Source: Bacteroidota bacterium
GTDB taxonomy: Bacteria > Bacteroidota > Bacteroidia > AKYH767-A > OLB10
Length of the DNA stretch: 64,000 nt
Direction of reading: 5' to 3'
Assembly (NCBI GenBank): GCA_016713925.1
Contig: JADJOH010000008.1
Span: forward strand, 806,001-870,000
In this document: one piece after another, positions 10,401-18,701 of the stretch
How the letters are laid out: each line of letters begins with the position of its first letter
Position numbering within the stretch: position 1 is the first letter of the stretch
The notes under the pieces: model-generated
What the model saw: the letters and a program-made list of their open reading frames with translations, nothing else
Database searches by the model: none
What the model was told of the DNA's origin: nothing
Program-made: the position numbers and the translations under genes

Positions 10401-12322
10401 CGTTGTATCCTGCGTGTTGTGATACGGATACGGTTTGTGTCTATGTAGGCAGTCAGCCTGTGTTAAGTTGGCCTTCCTCTTATCCTGAAATTTGTCAGAA
10501 CGGAGGACCAATCACATTGAATCCTGCTGATATCTTCGTCGATATCAACAACACATGGGTGATGTCTCCATTCGCAGGTGGTACAGGTGTCTTCTCCGGC
10601 ACTGGTGTGGTGGGCAATACGTTTACACCGGGAGCACCAGGATTGTATACGATTTGTTTCACCTTTACAAATCAGGCGGGATGCAGTAGTACAATTTGTA
10701 AAACCATCAGCGTAATCTATTGCTGTGATGCGCAAATTAACATCTCTGCAGGAAATGATACTACTATCTGTTCGGGAAGTACGGTGACCATAGCGGTAAC
10801 CGGTTGTTCTTCTCTTGCATCATGGTATTGGTTAACTGCCGGAGGACCTGCATTTGTAGGATCAGGACCTTCTATTCAGGTGGGCTTGACCGGAAATACA
10901 ATTCCGGTTACTGCGTGTTATATGGTTGTATGCTGTGATCCTGTCTATCCGCAATGTTGCGATACAGATACCGTTTGTGTTACCATTCTTCCCGTTGTGA
11001 GTGTCGGTCCAATCACAGGCACTCATCTGACAGCTTGTTTACCAGCCATATTTGGAGGAAGTACCTACTCTGTACCTGCTGTTTCGGGTGCCACTTACCA
11101 ATGGACGGTGCCGGCAGGAATGTCTATTAGTAGTGGGCAAGGAACGCCAACAATAACTACTACGTGGACGAATCTTGCCATGAATGCTGGAATCAGCGGA
11201 CAATTATGTGTGTATCAAATTACACCTTGCGGAGTACAGCTAATATGTACCCCGATTGACTTGAATGCCGTTGCTCCTGTAACGCCTCCGTCCATTAGCG
11301 GACCGGCTAAAGTTTGTCCGGGTAATATAGTGACATACTCTGTTGCAGCAGTGGCAAGAGCTACCTCTTACAACTGGACTTTGCCTGCGGGTATGACGAT
11401 CACAAGTGGAGCAGGAACGAACGTAATAACAGTAAGTGTGGGTCTGGGATTCGTTGGGGGAACTATTGTATTGACTGCATCCAATGCATGTGGAACAAGT
11501 CCTGCAAGAACGAAAGCGGTTATGTTAAATCCACCTTTAACACCCGGACCAATCAGCGGACCTTCTACCGGAGTATGTGGTACTAACGGTGCTGTATATA
11601 CTATAGTCCCGGTTCCCAATGCTGTAAGTTATCTGTGGACTGTTACGAATGGAACTATTGTAGGAGCTAATACCGGAACATCAATTGTAGTGAATTGGAA
11701 TACTTCATTCACATCAGCGGTTGTCACTGTCCGAGCTGTCAATGGTTGTGGAATGGGAGCGATCAGGACATTGAATGTTTCCGGTGCACCTGCTACACCG
11801 GGACCTATCACCGGACCGGTTAATGTGTGTTCCGGCGCTACCTATCATTATTCTACCGCTACTGTTGCCGGAGCTTCACAATATACATGGGTAACTCCGG
11901 GTACAATTGTGAGCGGGCAAGGAACAAAGGATATCGATGTGGTATTTAATACAGTTCCAGCCGCCAACCAGGTTGTTTCGGTAAGAGCTTCTAATCCATG
12001 TGGTAACTCAGCGATCAGAGTCCTCAACGGAATTACCATCTCCTTCTGTATAAGAATGGATAATTCGGATTACGACCTGTTATCCGTATATCCTAATCCT
12101 GCTCATGAGCAGTTTGAAATTAATTATATTACCATGAAGGATAGTGAATACCGGATGGATATGATTGATGCTGAGGGACGCGTAGTATGGAATATGAAAC
12201 GTACAGGTGATGGTGAGTTGCTGAGAAAGCAAGTGGATGTCACAGGTATTGCTCGCGGATTATACCTCATCAGACTGAATGACGAGGAAGGAGTAAAACA
12301 ATTGAAGATTATTATTAACTAA
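4382..12322 (+). CDS. Giant cysteine-rich repeat adhesin, C-terminal part with T9SS sorting domain
   Basis: This is the continuation of the upstream frame. The first 22 or so codons overlap it and are probably not translated in this frame; real protein begins near WDNTLQGW at 4448. It opens with a non-repeated domain (to about residue 195). Next come one diverged and ten regular 175-residue units, each starting FCCDT…SAGNDTTIC and rich in Cys (14 in a typical unit, many as CC). A further diverged unit and three Ig-like modules with 'ISGPxxVCxG' openings follow. The last 80 residues are a type A T9SS sorting domain (VYPNPAHEQFEI … GLYLIRL … KQLKIIIN). The product should be exported by Sec, passed through T9SS and anchored or released at the surface. 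The many cysteines suggest extracellular disulfides or metal binding, which the sequence alone cannot settle. A terminator follows directly. Confidence 0.88.
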   Translation: MPIQQIRWILNLIIVVHCRIQLWDNTLQGWQPFPGAPNVGLFVTNSGSQAGPTDFFVMASDLAGPSQLETGYNLRGKWCCGEFCFDYKVFDDGVAGVTNVNPTFRILNGSLGFVFTSSTVVNETMGWQNICAPITDCNPPPSSPAGVWTPIAGTTLSDWTTVLSNVTNVLFRVDFSAAVGEASGFDNVCINSNVPSIDAGNDTTVCAGSVISLHVEGCSNNPEWYAISGDTLIFVGNGPLIDVAPTQNTCYIVTCCGVGTCCCDTDTVCINVNPPPVLQWTSVYPDVCLNSAPIVLDSSQIQVFVNGNWVSINSLPGSGFFSGAGVTGNIFTPSIIGPHTICYTYTDSVGCTKTICNTINVIFCCDTSFQISAGNDTTICHGGVAVLTVSGCNGAATWYKMSVEGPIVIGQGPLVDVTPTQNTCYMVVCCDPLYPACCDTDTVCVFVNELPILQWNTVYPSVCQNSAPIVLDSSQILVFVNNNWVPVSSLGGSGVFSGPFVTGNIFTPSTIGTYTICYTYTDSVGCSNQICNTINVIFCCDTSFQISAGNDTTICHGGVAVLTVSGCNGAATWYKMSGQGPIVIGQGPLVDVTPTQNTCYMVVCCDPLYPACCDTDTVCVYVNELPILQWNTNYPSVCQNSAPIYLDSNNILVFVNNNWVPVSNLGGSGVFSGPFVTGNIFTPSTIGTYTICYTYTDSVGCSNQICNTINVIFCCDTSFQISAGNDTTICHGGVAILNVSGCNGAATWFKLGVEGPIVIGQGPLVDVTPTQNTCYMVVCCDPLYPACCDTDTVCVYVNELPILQWNTVYPSVCQNSAPIYLDSNNILVFVNNNWVPVSSLGGSGVFSGPFVTGNIFTPSTIGTYTICYTYTDSVGCSNQICNTINVIFCCDTSFQISAGNDTTICHGGVAVLTVSGCNGAATWYKMSGQGPIVIGQGPLVDVTPTQNTCYMVVCCDPLYPACCDTDTVCVYVNELPILQWNTNYPSVCQNSAPIYLDSNNVLVFVNNNWVPVSSLGGSGVFSGPFVTGNIFTPSTIGTYTICYTYTDSVGCSNQICNTINVIFCCDTSFQISAGNDTTICHGGVAVLNVSGCNGSAIWYALSPNGPVPVGQGPILDALPQTSTCYMVVCCDPLYPACCDTDTVCVYVNELPILQWNTNYPSVCQNSAPIYLDSNNVLVFVNNNWVPVSSLGGSGVFSGPFVTGNIFTPSTIGTYTICYTYTDSVGCSNQICNTINVIFCCDTSFQISAGNDTTICAGGVAILQVDGCMGTPTWYMLTGEGPIPVVQGQIFDVFPQVNTCYMVVCCDTMYPACCDTDTVCVFVNAPPVLTWPTVYPDVCQNGGSITLNPADIFVDVNNTWVMSPFAGGTGVFSGTGVVGNTFTPGAPGLYTICFTYTDSLGCSNTICNTINVIFCCDTTYNISAGNDTTICTGGVAILTVTGCNGPAVWYALTGEGPIPVGQGPILDVLPQQSTCYIVICCNPLYPQCCDTDTVCVFVNAPPVLTWPTVYPDVCQNGGPITLNPADIFVDVNNTWVMSPFAGGTGVFSGTGVVGNTFTPGAPGLYTICFTYTDSLGCSSTICNTINVIFCCDTLSTVSAGNDTTICAGGVAILTATGCTGNTTWYQMGVEGPFVVGQGPVFDALPQQSTCYMVVCCDPLYPACCDTDTVCVFVNPLPVLSWPTIYTDICNNGGPITLNPADVFVDINNTWVMSPFAGGTGVFSGPGVFGNTFTPPGIGSYVITFTYTDANGCVTTISNSITVIFCCDTLSTVSAGNDTTICAGGVAILTATGCTGNTTWYQMGVEGPFVVGQGPVFDALPQQSTCYMVVCCDPLYPACCDTDTVCVFVNPLPVLSWPTIYTDICNNGGPITLNPADVFVDINNTWVMSPFAGGTGVFSGPGVFGNTFTPPGIGSYVITFTYTDANGCVATISNSITVIFCCDTLSTVSAGNDTTICAGGVAILTATGCTGNITWYQLGVEGPFVVGQGPVFDALPQQSTCYMVVCCDPLYPACCDTDTVCVYVGSQPVLSWPSSYPEICQNGGPITLNPADIFVDINNTWVMSPFAGGTGVFSGTGVVGNTFTPGAPGLYTICFTFTNQAGCSSTICKTISVIYCCDAQINISAGNDTTICSGSTVTIAVTGCSSLASWYWLTAGGPAFVGSGPSIQVGLTGNTIPVTACYMVVCCDPVYPQCCDTDTVCVTILPVVSVGPITGTHLTACLPAIFGGSTYSVPAVSGATYQWTVPAGMSISSGQGTPTITTTWTNLAMNAGISGQLCVYQITPCGVQLICTPIDLNAVAPVTPPSISGPAKVCPGNIVTYSVAAVARATSYNWTLPAGMTITSGAGTNVITVSVGLGFVGGTIVLTASNACGTSPARTKAVMLNPPLTPGPISGPSTGVCGTNGAVYTIVPVPNAVSYLWTVTNGTIVGANTGTSIVVNWNTSFTSAVVTVRAVNGCGMGAIRTLNVSGAPATPGPITGPVNVCSGATYHYSTATVAGASQYTWVTPGTIVSGQGTKDIDVVFNTVPAANQVVSVRASNPCGNSAIRVLNGITISFCIRMDNSDYDLLSVYPNPAHEQFEINYITMKDSEYRMDMIDAEGRVVWNMKRTGDGELLRKQVDVTGIARGLYLIRLNDEEGVKQLKIIIN
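5468..10717 (+). repeat. Ten in-frame tandem repeats of exactly 525 bp
   Basis: The TTCTGTTG-type unit start recurs at 5468, 5993, 6518, 7043, 7568, 8093, 8618, 9143, 9668 and 10193, and a diverged equivalent is at 10718. Every step is exactly 525 bp (175 codons), with no indel in ten units. Units group into near-identical neighbours: 5468-8092 are alike, 8093-9142 form a second type, and 9143-10192 are almost the same sequence twice. This pattern points to stepwise local duplication under selection for length. The region also produces long spurious antisense frames. Confidence 0.93.
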
Positions 12323-12340
12323 CTTTTCCTTCCATTTTCT

Positions 12341-12373
12341 AAAAGGCTGTCTCGTTTTGAGGCAGCCTTTTTT
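12341..12373 (+). terminator. Rho-independent terminator after the giant adhesin
   Basis: An AAGGCTGTCTC stem pairs with GAGGCAGCCTT (one mismatch) around a GTTTT loop and is followed by a T-run. It starts 19 bases after the adhesin stop. Confidence 0.85.
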
Positions 12374-12796
12374 ATTGATATTATAGTGGTTGTGTCGACT
12401 AAACATGGGTCTATAAATGGTGTTATTCGAGATAACTTGGATTTTCCATTTAACATAAGGTTCTTTGTCAATTCCGGTTTTTTATATTAATTTGCAGGTA
12501 AGAAACAGGTGATTGTGGTTCTTGCTCAAAGGTCTCATCACCGCAATTGCTTCTCATAAAGGCAAGTGCTTGAAGAGGGGGGTGTTTTAGAAGTCGAGGG
12601 TTCAATCCCAATAGCAGCTAAAGTTTAATTCATTGTCAGAAATGTTCAGAATGTATCTGTTAGAAATATTAAAATATGGAGGAAGTTAAGGTTGAATCAT
12701 AAGACTCACATATTTATGTAGGTACAGTGTCGGACTTTTATCAGTTATTTTGACCTCAGCGTTGTAATGAATTAATATATTAAAATACAGTTAAAT
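12374..12796. other. Intergenic region before the response regulator
   Basis: About 420 bp without a credible gene. A weak promoter-like pair (TTTG near 12472, TTAATTTG near 12490) is visible. A GGGTTCAATCCC string near 12598 resembles a tRNA T-arm, but I could not fold a tRNA around it. A dyad motif is listed separately at 12705-12722. Confidence 0.5.
12705..12722 (+). promoter_or_regulatory. Dyad motif copy A (CACATATTTATGTAGG type)
   Basis: ACAT and ATGT arms flank ATTT. The motif lies 74 bp before the response regulator start. The same TTTATGTAGG/TTTATGTGGG core occurs at 18891, 20806 and 26236, each time 52-86 bp before a gene and in the same orientation. Function is unknown; an operator or promoter element is the obvious guess. 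Confidence 0.4.
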
Positions 12797-13435
12797 ATGA
12801 ATTTAATTCGAGTGATTATTTTTGAAGATAATCTGGATTTCGTGGACAGCATGAGTGAGTTAATTCATAATGCGGAAGGAATAGATTTGGTTGGAGTGTT
12901 TCATAATTGCAAGAACGTTGTTAAAAATGTACAGCATCTCCAGCCCGATGTGGTGTTGATGGATATTGATATGCCTGTTGAAAATGGCTTGCAGGGCTTG
13001 CGGAAATTGCGAGCGGAGGGCAGTGAAGTAAATGTTTTAATGTTAACCGTTTTTGATGATAACGATCGTGTTTTTCAATCGATTTGTTTTGGGGCCAGTG
13101 GTTATATTTTGAAGAATACATCTCCCGAAAAGATGATTGAAGCCATTCATGAAGCGCATACAGGAGGGGCTCCTATGACACCATCTGTAGCAAAACAAGT
13201 GTTGAAACTCTTTTCGCAGCCTTTCCAAAATTCGGTTGAAATTCAAGCGCTCACGCCACGAGAACATGATGTACTGTCCTTTTTAGTTCGAGGCTATAGT
13301 TATAAGATGGCCGCTACTGAAATGAAAGTTAGTATTGAAACCTTACGATATCATATTAAAAATATATACACAAAACTGCATGTAAATTCAAAAAGCGAAG
13401 CAGTGGCAAAAGCAATACAGAATAAAATGATGTAA
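12797..13435 (+). CDS. LuxR/NarL-family two-component response regulator
   Basis: 212 residues, the normal length for NarL/FixJ regulators. The receiver domain (about 1-125) shows the acidic pair E10/D11, the likely phospho-acceptor D56 in DVVLMDIDMP, the T/S region at VLMLTVFDD and the K of ILKNTSP. The C-terminal LuxR helix-turn-helix (about 145-208) begins LTPREHDVLSFLVRGYSYK and contains a recognition helix around SIETLRYHIKNIYTKL. It acts in the cytoplasm as a DNA-binding regulator. Its likely partners are the two histidine kinases just downstream (gap about 100 bp to the first), whose DHp domains are of the HisKA_3 type that usually pairs with LuxR regulators. A dyad motif shared with three secreted-protein genes lies upstream, so autoregulation is possible (inference). 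Confidence 0.93.
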   Translation: MNLIRVIIFEDNLDFVDSMSELIHNAEGIDLVGVFHNCKNVVKNVQHLQPDVVLMDIDMPVENGLQGLRKLRAEGSEVNVLMLTVFDDNDRVFQSICFGASGYILKNTSPEKMIEAIHEAHTGGAPMTPSVAKQVLKLFSQPFQNSVEIQALTPREHDVLSFLVRGYSYKMAATEMKVSIETLRYHIKNIYTKLHVNSKSEAVAKAIQNKMM

Positions 13436-13538
13436 TGCTTCCATTATTTTTTTGATTCAATTGAATTATCTTTCAGGTTAATTGAACGCTAAGAGGGGTT
13501 AATTGATTGGTAATATTAAGTTCACAATAGTTTCTGCG

Positions 13539-15605
13539 ATGAAAAAAATATTAATTATTCAATTTGGTTGTTTGTGTCTTATGATGGGCGGGGTGTCTGC
13601 CCAAGACGATGTGAGAAATAGAATTTTGGATTCACTCTTCACAGTTTTAAAAGTTCACAAGACTGATACGGCAAAGGTAAATACGCTAAATGCCATTGCT
13701 TCTGAATTCAGAAATAATGATCCAGACACTTCAATTTATTTTGGTAATAAGGCGCTAGAGTTAGCTAAATCGATTAATTATAAAATGGGAATTGCCAATG
13801 TGTACTTGCAGTTGAATATTCCAACTACGAATATTGGAGATTATGAATTAGCGCTGAAATATTGTAACCATGCTTTACAATTATATGATGAACTACTGAT
13901 CACCGAAAAATCGACTCATAGACCTCGAATCCTGACTCAAAAAGGTAGAACTTTTAATAGCATGGGAATCATCTATTGGTATCAAGGAAATTTAACAGAA
14001 TCGTTGAAGTATCATTTACTTGCTTTAAAAGTCAGAGAAGGAATTAAGGATAAAAAGGGAATCTCTTTTTCTCTTAACAACATAGGACTTGTTTATTCGA
14101 ATCTGGGTAATTATCCCAAAGCATTAGAGAATTATTTTGCCGCTCTAAAGAGTTTTGAAGAAATTGGAGATAAGGAGAGTATTGCCGCTTCGTACATCAA
14201 CATCGGACTTATTTACAGAGATCAAGGCAATTTTCAGAAAGCGTTAAATAATTATTTTACTGCTTTAAAAATCTTTAAAGAATTAAGGGATAAAAGAAAC
14301 ATTGCTGGTTCTTTCAACAACATAGGTGCAGTTTATGATGATCAAGGAAAGTACGATGAAGCATTAAAGAATTATTTTATGGCTTTAAAAATTCAACAGG
14401 AAATTGGGGATAAACATAGTATAGCTAATTCTTATGAAAATATCGGTCTTATCTATATGTATCAAGATATTTATCAAGATGCTTTGATGTATTTGTTTAA
14501 GTCCTTAAAAATAAAAGAGGAAATAGGCAATAATCAGGGAATTGCGGTTACCTATAACAACCTGGGCAATGCTTATCGGCTTCAGAAAAATTATAGCGCA
14601 GCGAGCCAATATCTGCGTAAGGGCTTATTGATTGCAAAAGAGAATGGTAATATTCAAGATATAAAATTTAATTATCTTAGCTTAGCAACGTTGGATAGTG
14701 CGCAAGGTAATTTTAAGCAGTCCTTAGATCATTATAAATTGTATATTACCTATCGCGATAGTTTGGACAATGAAGAGAATACAAGGAAATTAGTTCAGCA
14801 GCAATTGCAATTTGATTTTAGTAAAAAGGAGGCGTTAATCAAGGTAGAGCAGGAGAAGAAGGATGTTGTCAACCAACAACAACTTCAAAAGCAAAAAGTA
14901 ATTCGAAATTCATTTATTACCGGATCAATCTTATTGCTTCTCCTCATTTTTGTGATAATTAATAGAAATAAGTTAAAACGCACAGTGGAAATGGAACGTA
15001 TGCGAAGTAAGTTAAGCCGCGATTTGCATGATGATATTGGGAGCACCTTGAGTAGCATAAATATTTTAAGCAGAACAGCACAAAACAATCTTAAACAATC
15101 CGACGCCGAAAAAACAAAAGCATCGTTAGAAAAAATTAATGAACGTAGTCAGCGATTATTAAATAATATGAGTGATATTATCTGGAACATTAATCCTGGT
15201 AACGATACTATTGAAGAAGTAATGAGCCGAATGAGAGAATATGCAACTACAATACTCGAAGCTAAAAATATAGAGTACACTTTTAATTTCCCCAAAGAAA
15301 AAATGGATTGCAAACTTACAATGGATGTTAAAAATAATATGTACTTGATTTTTAAAGAAGCGGTTAATAATCTTTCAAAATATTCAGTTGCTTCACAAGT
15401 TAACCTGTCATTAACATTTGATGAGAAAAGTATTCACTTGAAGGTAGAAGATAATGGAATAGGCTTTAATGAAGATGAAGTAAAGCACCGTGGAGGCTTA
15501 CGCAACATGCAACACCGTGCGGAGGAAATTAAAGGCGAAATCAATATAAGTTCTTCGCCTCATAATGGGACGAAAATTGAGTTGATTATGCCGCGATATT
15601 GTTAA
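13539..15605 (+). CDS. TPR-containing sensor histidine kinase (HisKA_3 type), copy 1
   Basis: I chose the ATG at 13539 because it opens a good signal peptide (MKKILIIQFGCLCLMMGGVSAQ); the frame extends upstream only to a TTG. About 688 residues. The periplasmic part (about 25-430) carries seven or so TPRs spaced about 40 residues (NNIGLVYSNLGNYPKALENY type). It is followed by a coiled stretch, one membrane helix (SFITGSILLLLLIFVII) and the kinase. The H-box is LSRDLHDDIGSTLSSI, the N-box FKEAVNNLSKYS and the G-box VEDNGIGF. It probably senses a protein or envelope ligand through the TPRs and phosphorylates the upstream LuxR regulator. From about 14869 to the stop its DNA is almost identical to the next gene. 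Confidence 0.92.
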   Translation: MKKILIIQFGCLCLMMGGVSAQDDVRNRILDSLFTVLKVHKTDTAKVNTLNAIASEFRNNDPDTSIYFGNKALELAKSINYKMGIANVYLQLNIPTTNIGDYELALKYCNHALQLYDELLITEKSTHRPRILTQKGRTFNSMGIIYWYQGNLTESLKYHLLALKVREGIKDKKGISFSLNNIGLVYSNLGNYPKALENYFAALKSFEEIGDKESIAASYINIGLIYRDQGNFQKALNNYFTALKIFKELRDKRNIAGSFNNIGAVYDDQGKYDEALKNYFMALKIQQEIGDKHSIANSYENIGLIYMYQDIYQDALMYLFKSLKIKEEIGNNQGIAVTYNNLGNAYRLQKNYSAASQYLRKGLLIAKENGNIQDIKFNYLSLATLDSAQGNFKQSLDHYKLYITYRDSLDNEENTRKLVQQQLQFDFSKKEALIKVEQEKKDVVNQQQLQKQKVIRNSFITGSILLLLLIFVIINRNKLKRTVEMERMRSKLSRDLHDDIGSTLSSINILSRTAQNNLKQSDAEKTKASLEKINERSQRLLNNMSDIIWNINPGNDTIEEVMSRMREYATTILEAKNIEYTFNFPKEKMDCKLTMDVKNNMYLIFKEAVNNLSKYSVASQVNLSLTFDEKSIHLKVEDNGIGFNEDEVKHRGGLRNMQHRAEEIKGEINISSSPHNGTKIELIMPRYC

Positions 15606-15880
15606 ATTTGTTGATAGATTGGCAATCGTTAAGTTCGTGCCCGTTAAATACTGCTTCTATAGGGGTAACATCGCCCCAGATCCCATGACGAGTTTATGGA
15701 CTATAGTTGAGAATTGTCATTGAGGGCAAACGAATGTACTAACGAAAAAAATTAATATAGGGATTTATTTTCAAGATGCAACGCGAATCCCGGATAGCCG
15801 TCAAAATTATGTCAGTATTCAGGATAATGAGTGCCGTCGAATCAGATAAGTTAAATGTTCGAAAATAGAAAATTCAGTTT

Positions 15881-17935
15881 ATGGTGAAAAGAATTAGTAT
15901 TTTGTTAATTGTATTGATTTTCCAGCATCCTTCTTTTGGACAAAACAAGCACTTGATTGACTCTATTATTTCCGGTTTAAAAGGAGGTAAGAAAGATACG
16001 AGTCGTGTGAAAACCCTAAATTACTATGCCTATGATTATTTGGGTAAGGATCCGAATGCTGCAATTTATTTTGGCAACGAAGCCCTCAACCTTGCAAAAA
16101 ATTTGAATTATAAAATGGGTATGGCAGAAGCGTTTCTACAAATGAGTTCCGGTAAAATAAACATTGGAAGTTATGAAGAAGCGTTAAAGGACTGTCAGTC
16201 TGCATTAAAGTTATATGAGCAGATGCTCAATTCAGGAAATCCGCAGGATACTTCTTTTATTCTTAAACAAAAAGCATATACTTTACATAATGTCGGAACT
16301 ATTAATTGGCATCAAGTTAATTATTTGGAGGCGTTGAATAATCATAACGCATCTTTAAAGATTAGAGAAGCAATCAGGGATAAACAAGGTGTGGCGATGT
16401 CTTTGAATAACCTGGGTATTATTTATACGGAATTATTTAATTATCCCGAAGCGCTGAAATATTATTTCGCAGCATTAAAAATTCTGGAGGAAGTTGGTGA
16501 TAAGGGAAATACTGCAGTTTCATTCATTAATATTGGAATTATTTATGCTGAACAAGAGAACTATCCCGAAGCATTAAAAAATTTCTTCTCAGCTTTGAAA
16601 ATCTTTGAAAGTTTTGGCGACAAAGTTAATACTGCTTATACTTTGAATAACATTGGAACACTTTATAATGCTCAGAATAATCAGGTCGAAGCGTTGAAAA
16701 ATTATTCTTTGGCTCTAAGCATACAAAAGGAACTCGGGGATAAACGTGGTATAGCATCTACATCCGAAAACATAGGTGTTATTAATTCTTTACAAGGCAA
16801 TTATTCCGAAGCTATGAAGAATTATTTCGTTTCTTTAAAAGGCAAAGAGGAGATGGAGGATAAATCAGGTCTCGCGATAACTTATAATAACATTGGGAAT
16901 GTGTTTGTTTTGCAAAAGAAGGTAAAAGAGGCAAATCATTACATTACTATGGGATTGTCGATTGCCATCGAGATTAATGATCTTGAAGCTATTAATTGTG
17001 GTTATAATAGTTTGTCGGAACTCGATAGTTTGCAAGGAAATTTTGAGGAAGCATTGAAACATTATAAATTATATGTTATTTATCGTGATAGTGTGAACAA
17101 GGAGGAGGATAAGAGAACCTTGCTGCAACAGCAATTGCAGTATGATTTTAGTAAGAAGGAAGCTATCTCCAAGGTAGAGAGGGATAAGGAAGATGCACTT
17201 GTTCAACAACAACTTCAAAAGCAAAAAGTAATTCGCAATTCATTTATTGCCGGATCAATCTTATTGCTTCTTCTCATTTTTGTGATCATTAATAGAAATA
17301 AGTTAAAGCGCACAGTGGAAATGGAACGTATGCGAAGTAAGTTAAGCCGCGATTTGCATGATGATATTGGGAGCACCTTGAGTAGCATAAATATTTTAAG
17401 CAGAACAGCACAAAACAATCTTAAACAATCCGACGCCGAAAAAACAAAAGCATCGTTAGAAAAAATTAATGAACGTAGTCAGCGATTATTAAATAATATG
17501 AGTGATATTATCTGGAACATTAATCCTGGTAACGATACTATTGAAGAAGTAATGAGCCGCATGAGAGAATATGCAACTACAATACTCGAAGCTAAAAATA
17601 TAGAGTACACTTTTAATTTCCCCAAAGAAAAAATGGATTGCAAACTTACAATGGATGTTAAAAATAATATGTACTTGATTTTTAAAGAAGCGGTTAATAA
17701 TCTTTCAAAATATTCAGTTGCTTCAAAAGTTAACCTGTCATTAACATTTGATGAGAAAAGTATTCACTTGAAGGTAGAAGATAATGGAATAGGCTTTAAT
17801 GAAGATGAAGTAAAGCACCGAGGAGGCTTACGCAACATGCAACACCGTGCGGAGGAAATTAAAGGCGAAATCAATATAAGTTCTTCGCCTCATAATGGGA
17901 CGAAAATCGAGTTGACTATGCCGCGATATTGTTAA
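15881..17935 (+). CDS. TPR-containing sensor histidine kinase (HisKA_3 type), copy 2
   Basis: 684 residues with the same plan as its neighbour: signal peptide (MVKRISILLIVLIFQHPSFGQ), about seven TPRs, one membrane helix (SFIAGSILLLLLIFVII), a DLHDDIGSTLSS H-box, an N-box FKEAVNNLSKYS and a VEDNGIGF G-box. The TPR sensor half is clearly diverged from copy 1, including different TPR faces and linker. The region from just before the membrane helix to the stop differs by only about ten bases as counted by eye. It is presumably a second input to the same LuxR regulator. A 275-bp spacer without an obvious gene separates the two kinases. Confidence 0.92.
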   Translation: MVKRISILLIVLIFQHPSFGQNKHLIDSIISGLKGGKKDTSRVKTLNYYAYDYLGKDPNAAIYFGNEALNLAKNLNYKMGMAEAFLQMSSGKINIGSYEEALKDCQSALKLYEQMLNSGNPQDTSFILKQKAYTLHNVGTINWHQVNYLEALNNHNASLKIREAIRDKQGVAMSLNNLGIIYTELFNYPEALKYYFAALKILEEVGDKGNTAVSFINIGIIYAEQENYPEALKNFFSALKIFESFGDKVNTAYTLNNIGTLYNAQNNQVEALKNYSLALSIQKELGDKRGIASTSENIGVINSLQGNYSEAMKNYFVSLKGKEEMEDKSGLAITYNNIGNVFVLQKKVKEANHYITMGLSIAIEINDLEAINCGYNSLSELDSLQGNFEEALKHYKLYVIYRDSVNKEEDKRTLLQQQLQYDFSKKEAISKVERDKEDALVQQQLQKQKVIRNSFIAGSILLLLLIFVIINRNKLKRTVEMERMRSKLSRDLHDDIGSTLSSINILSRTAQNNLKQSDAEKTKASLEKINERSQRLLNNMSDIIWNINPGNDTIEEVMSRMREYATTILEAKNIEYTFNFPKEKMDCKLTMDVKNNMYLIFKEAVNNLSKYSVASKVNLSLTFDEKSIHLKVEDNGIGFNEDEVKHRGGLRNMQHRAEEIKGEINISSSPHNGTKIELTMPRYC
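17203..17935 (+). repeat. Near-identical duplicate of 14869-15605 (kinase half)
   Basis: About 735 bp coding for the membrane helix, dimerisation and ATPase domains are repeated almost base for base between the two kinase genes, including synonymous positions. The flanking TPR-coding DNA is diverged, so the identity stops sharply near the CAACAACAACTTCAAAAGC string. Confidence 0.9.
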
Positions 17936-17976
17936 GCCAGTTTTTATAATCATTTAAATATTTAATCAAAAATAGC

Positions 17977-18648
17977 ATGAGATTAAATCCAATAATAGTC
18001 CTCTTCTTTGTTGCATTTCTGTTTTCTTTTGTGGGTTTAATTATATCAATAGTGTTACCTAAGAGCGACATTTCAGATGTACTAATGAATTTTTCATTGT
18101 ACATTTCCGGGACTTCCGGGATTGTGGCTGTGTTATTTTCAAAGAAGCTGACCAGTAGTAAGCAATGGAATTATGTGTTGCTCGGTGGAGCACTTGTGGT
18201 GATCAGTTTTGTAGTTAAGTTTTCCGGCTATTATTTTGCAGATGCAGTCTTAAAAGTCTCCGGCGGAACGATTGTTATTACCACGTTAGGATATTATGTT
18301 TATTTAAATCGGTCAGACTATCGAAATAACAAATGGATATGGTTGTTGCCTTTGATTTTATTGGGATGCCTTTTTAAATATATGCAATGGAAAGGAGCCA
18401 ATATTATAATTTTCTCTGGCTTATTGGTGATATCAATAAATGCTATTATACAATTGTTTAGGTTTAAAAAGTACACAAGAGTTCAATTTCTCCTTTTTAC
18501 CATACAGCTTGTTATTTCTGTTTGTATAGCGGTATTTTATTTTCGCTTTATTAAATTGGATTCGATTATCATTGGCTATTTATTTACATGGATTGCACTT
18601 TTAGATGTTTATCTTCAACAGGAAAACAGATTTCCAGAGAGTATTTAA
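17977..18648 (+). CDS. Unknown polytopic membrane protein
   Basis: 223 residues with about seven hydrophobic segments (for example IIVLFFVAFLFSFVGLIISI near the N-terminus, YVLLGGALVVISFVVKF and FLLFTIQLVISVCIAVFYF). It has no enzyme motif and no sorting domain. It starts 41 bp after the second kinase on the same strand, so it may be cotranscribed with it. I do not recognise the family. A signalling accessory or transport role would be speculation. Confidence 0.75.
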   Translation: MRLNPIIVLFFVAFLFSFVGLIISIVLPKSDISDVLMNFSLYISGTSGIVAVLFSKKLTSSKQWNYVLLGGALVVISFVVKFSGYYFADAVLKVSGGTIVITTLGYYVYLNRSDYRNNKWIWLLPLILLGCLFKYMQWKGANIIIFSGLLVISINAIIQLFRFKKYTRVQFLLFTIQLVISVCIAVFYFRFIKLDSIIIGYLFTWIALLDVYLQQENRFPESI

Positions 18649-18701
18649 GCCGATTAAGAGCTCATTTAGCATTTTCGAAGTATTAACTCGGCGACTGAAA
18701 A

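Noticed and set aside
12570..12620. tRNA-like remnant with GGGTTCAATCCC
   Set aside because: Only a T-arm-like piece; no acceptor or anticodon arm could be paired.
13503..13538. TTG start extending the first kinase
   Set aside because: The ATG at 13539 opens a clean signal peptide.
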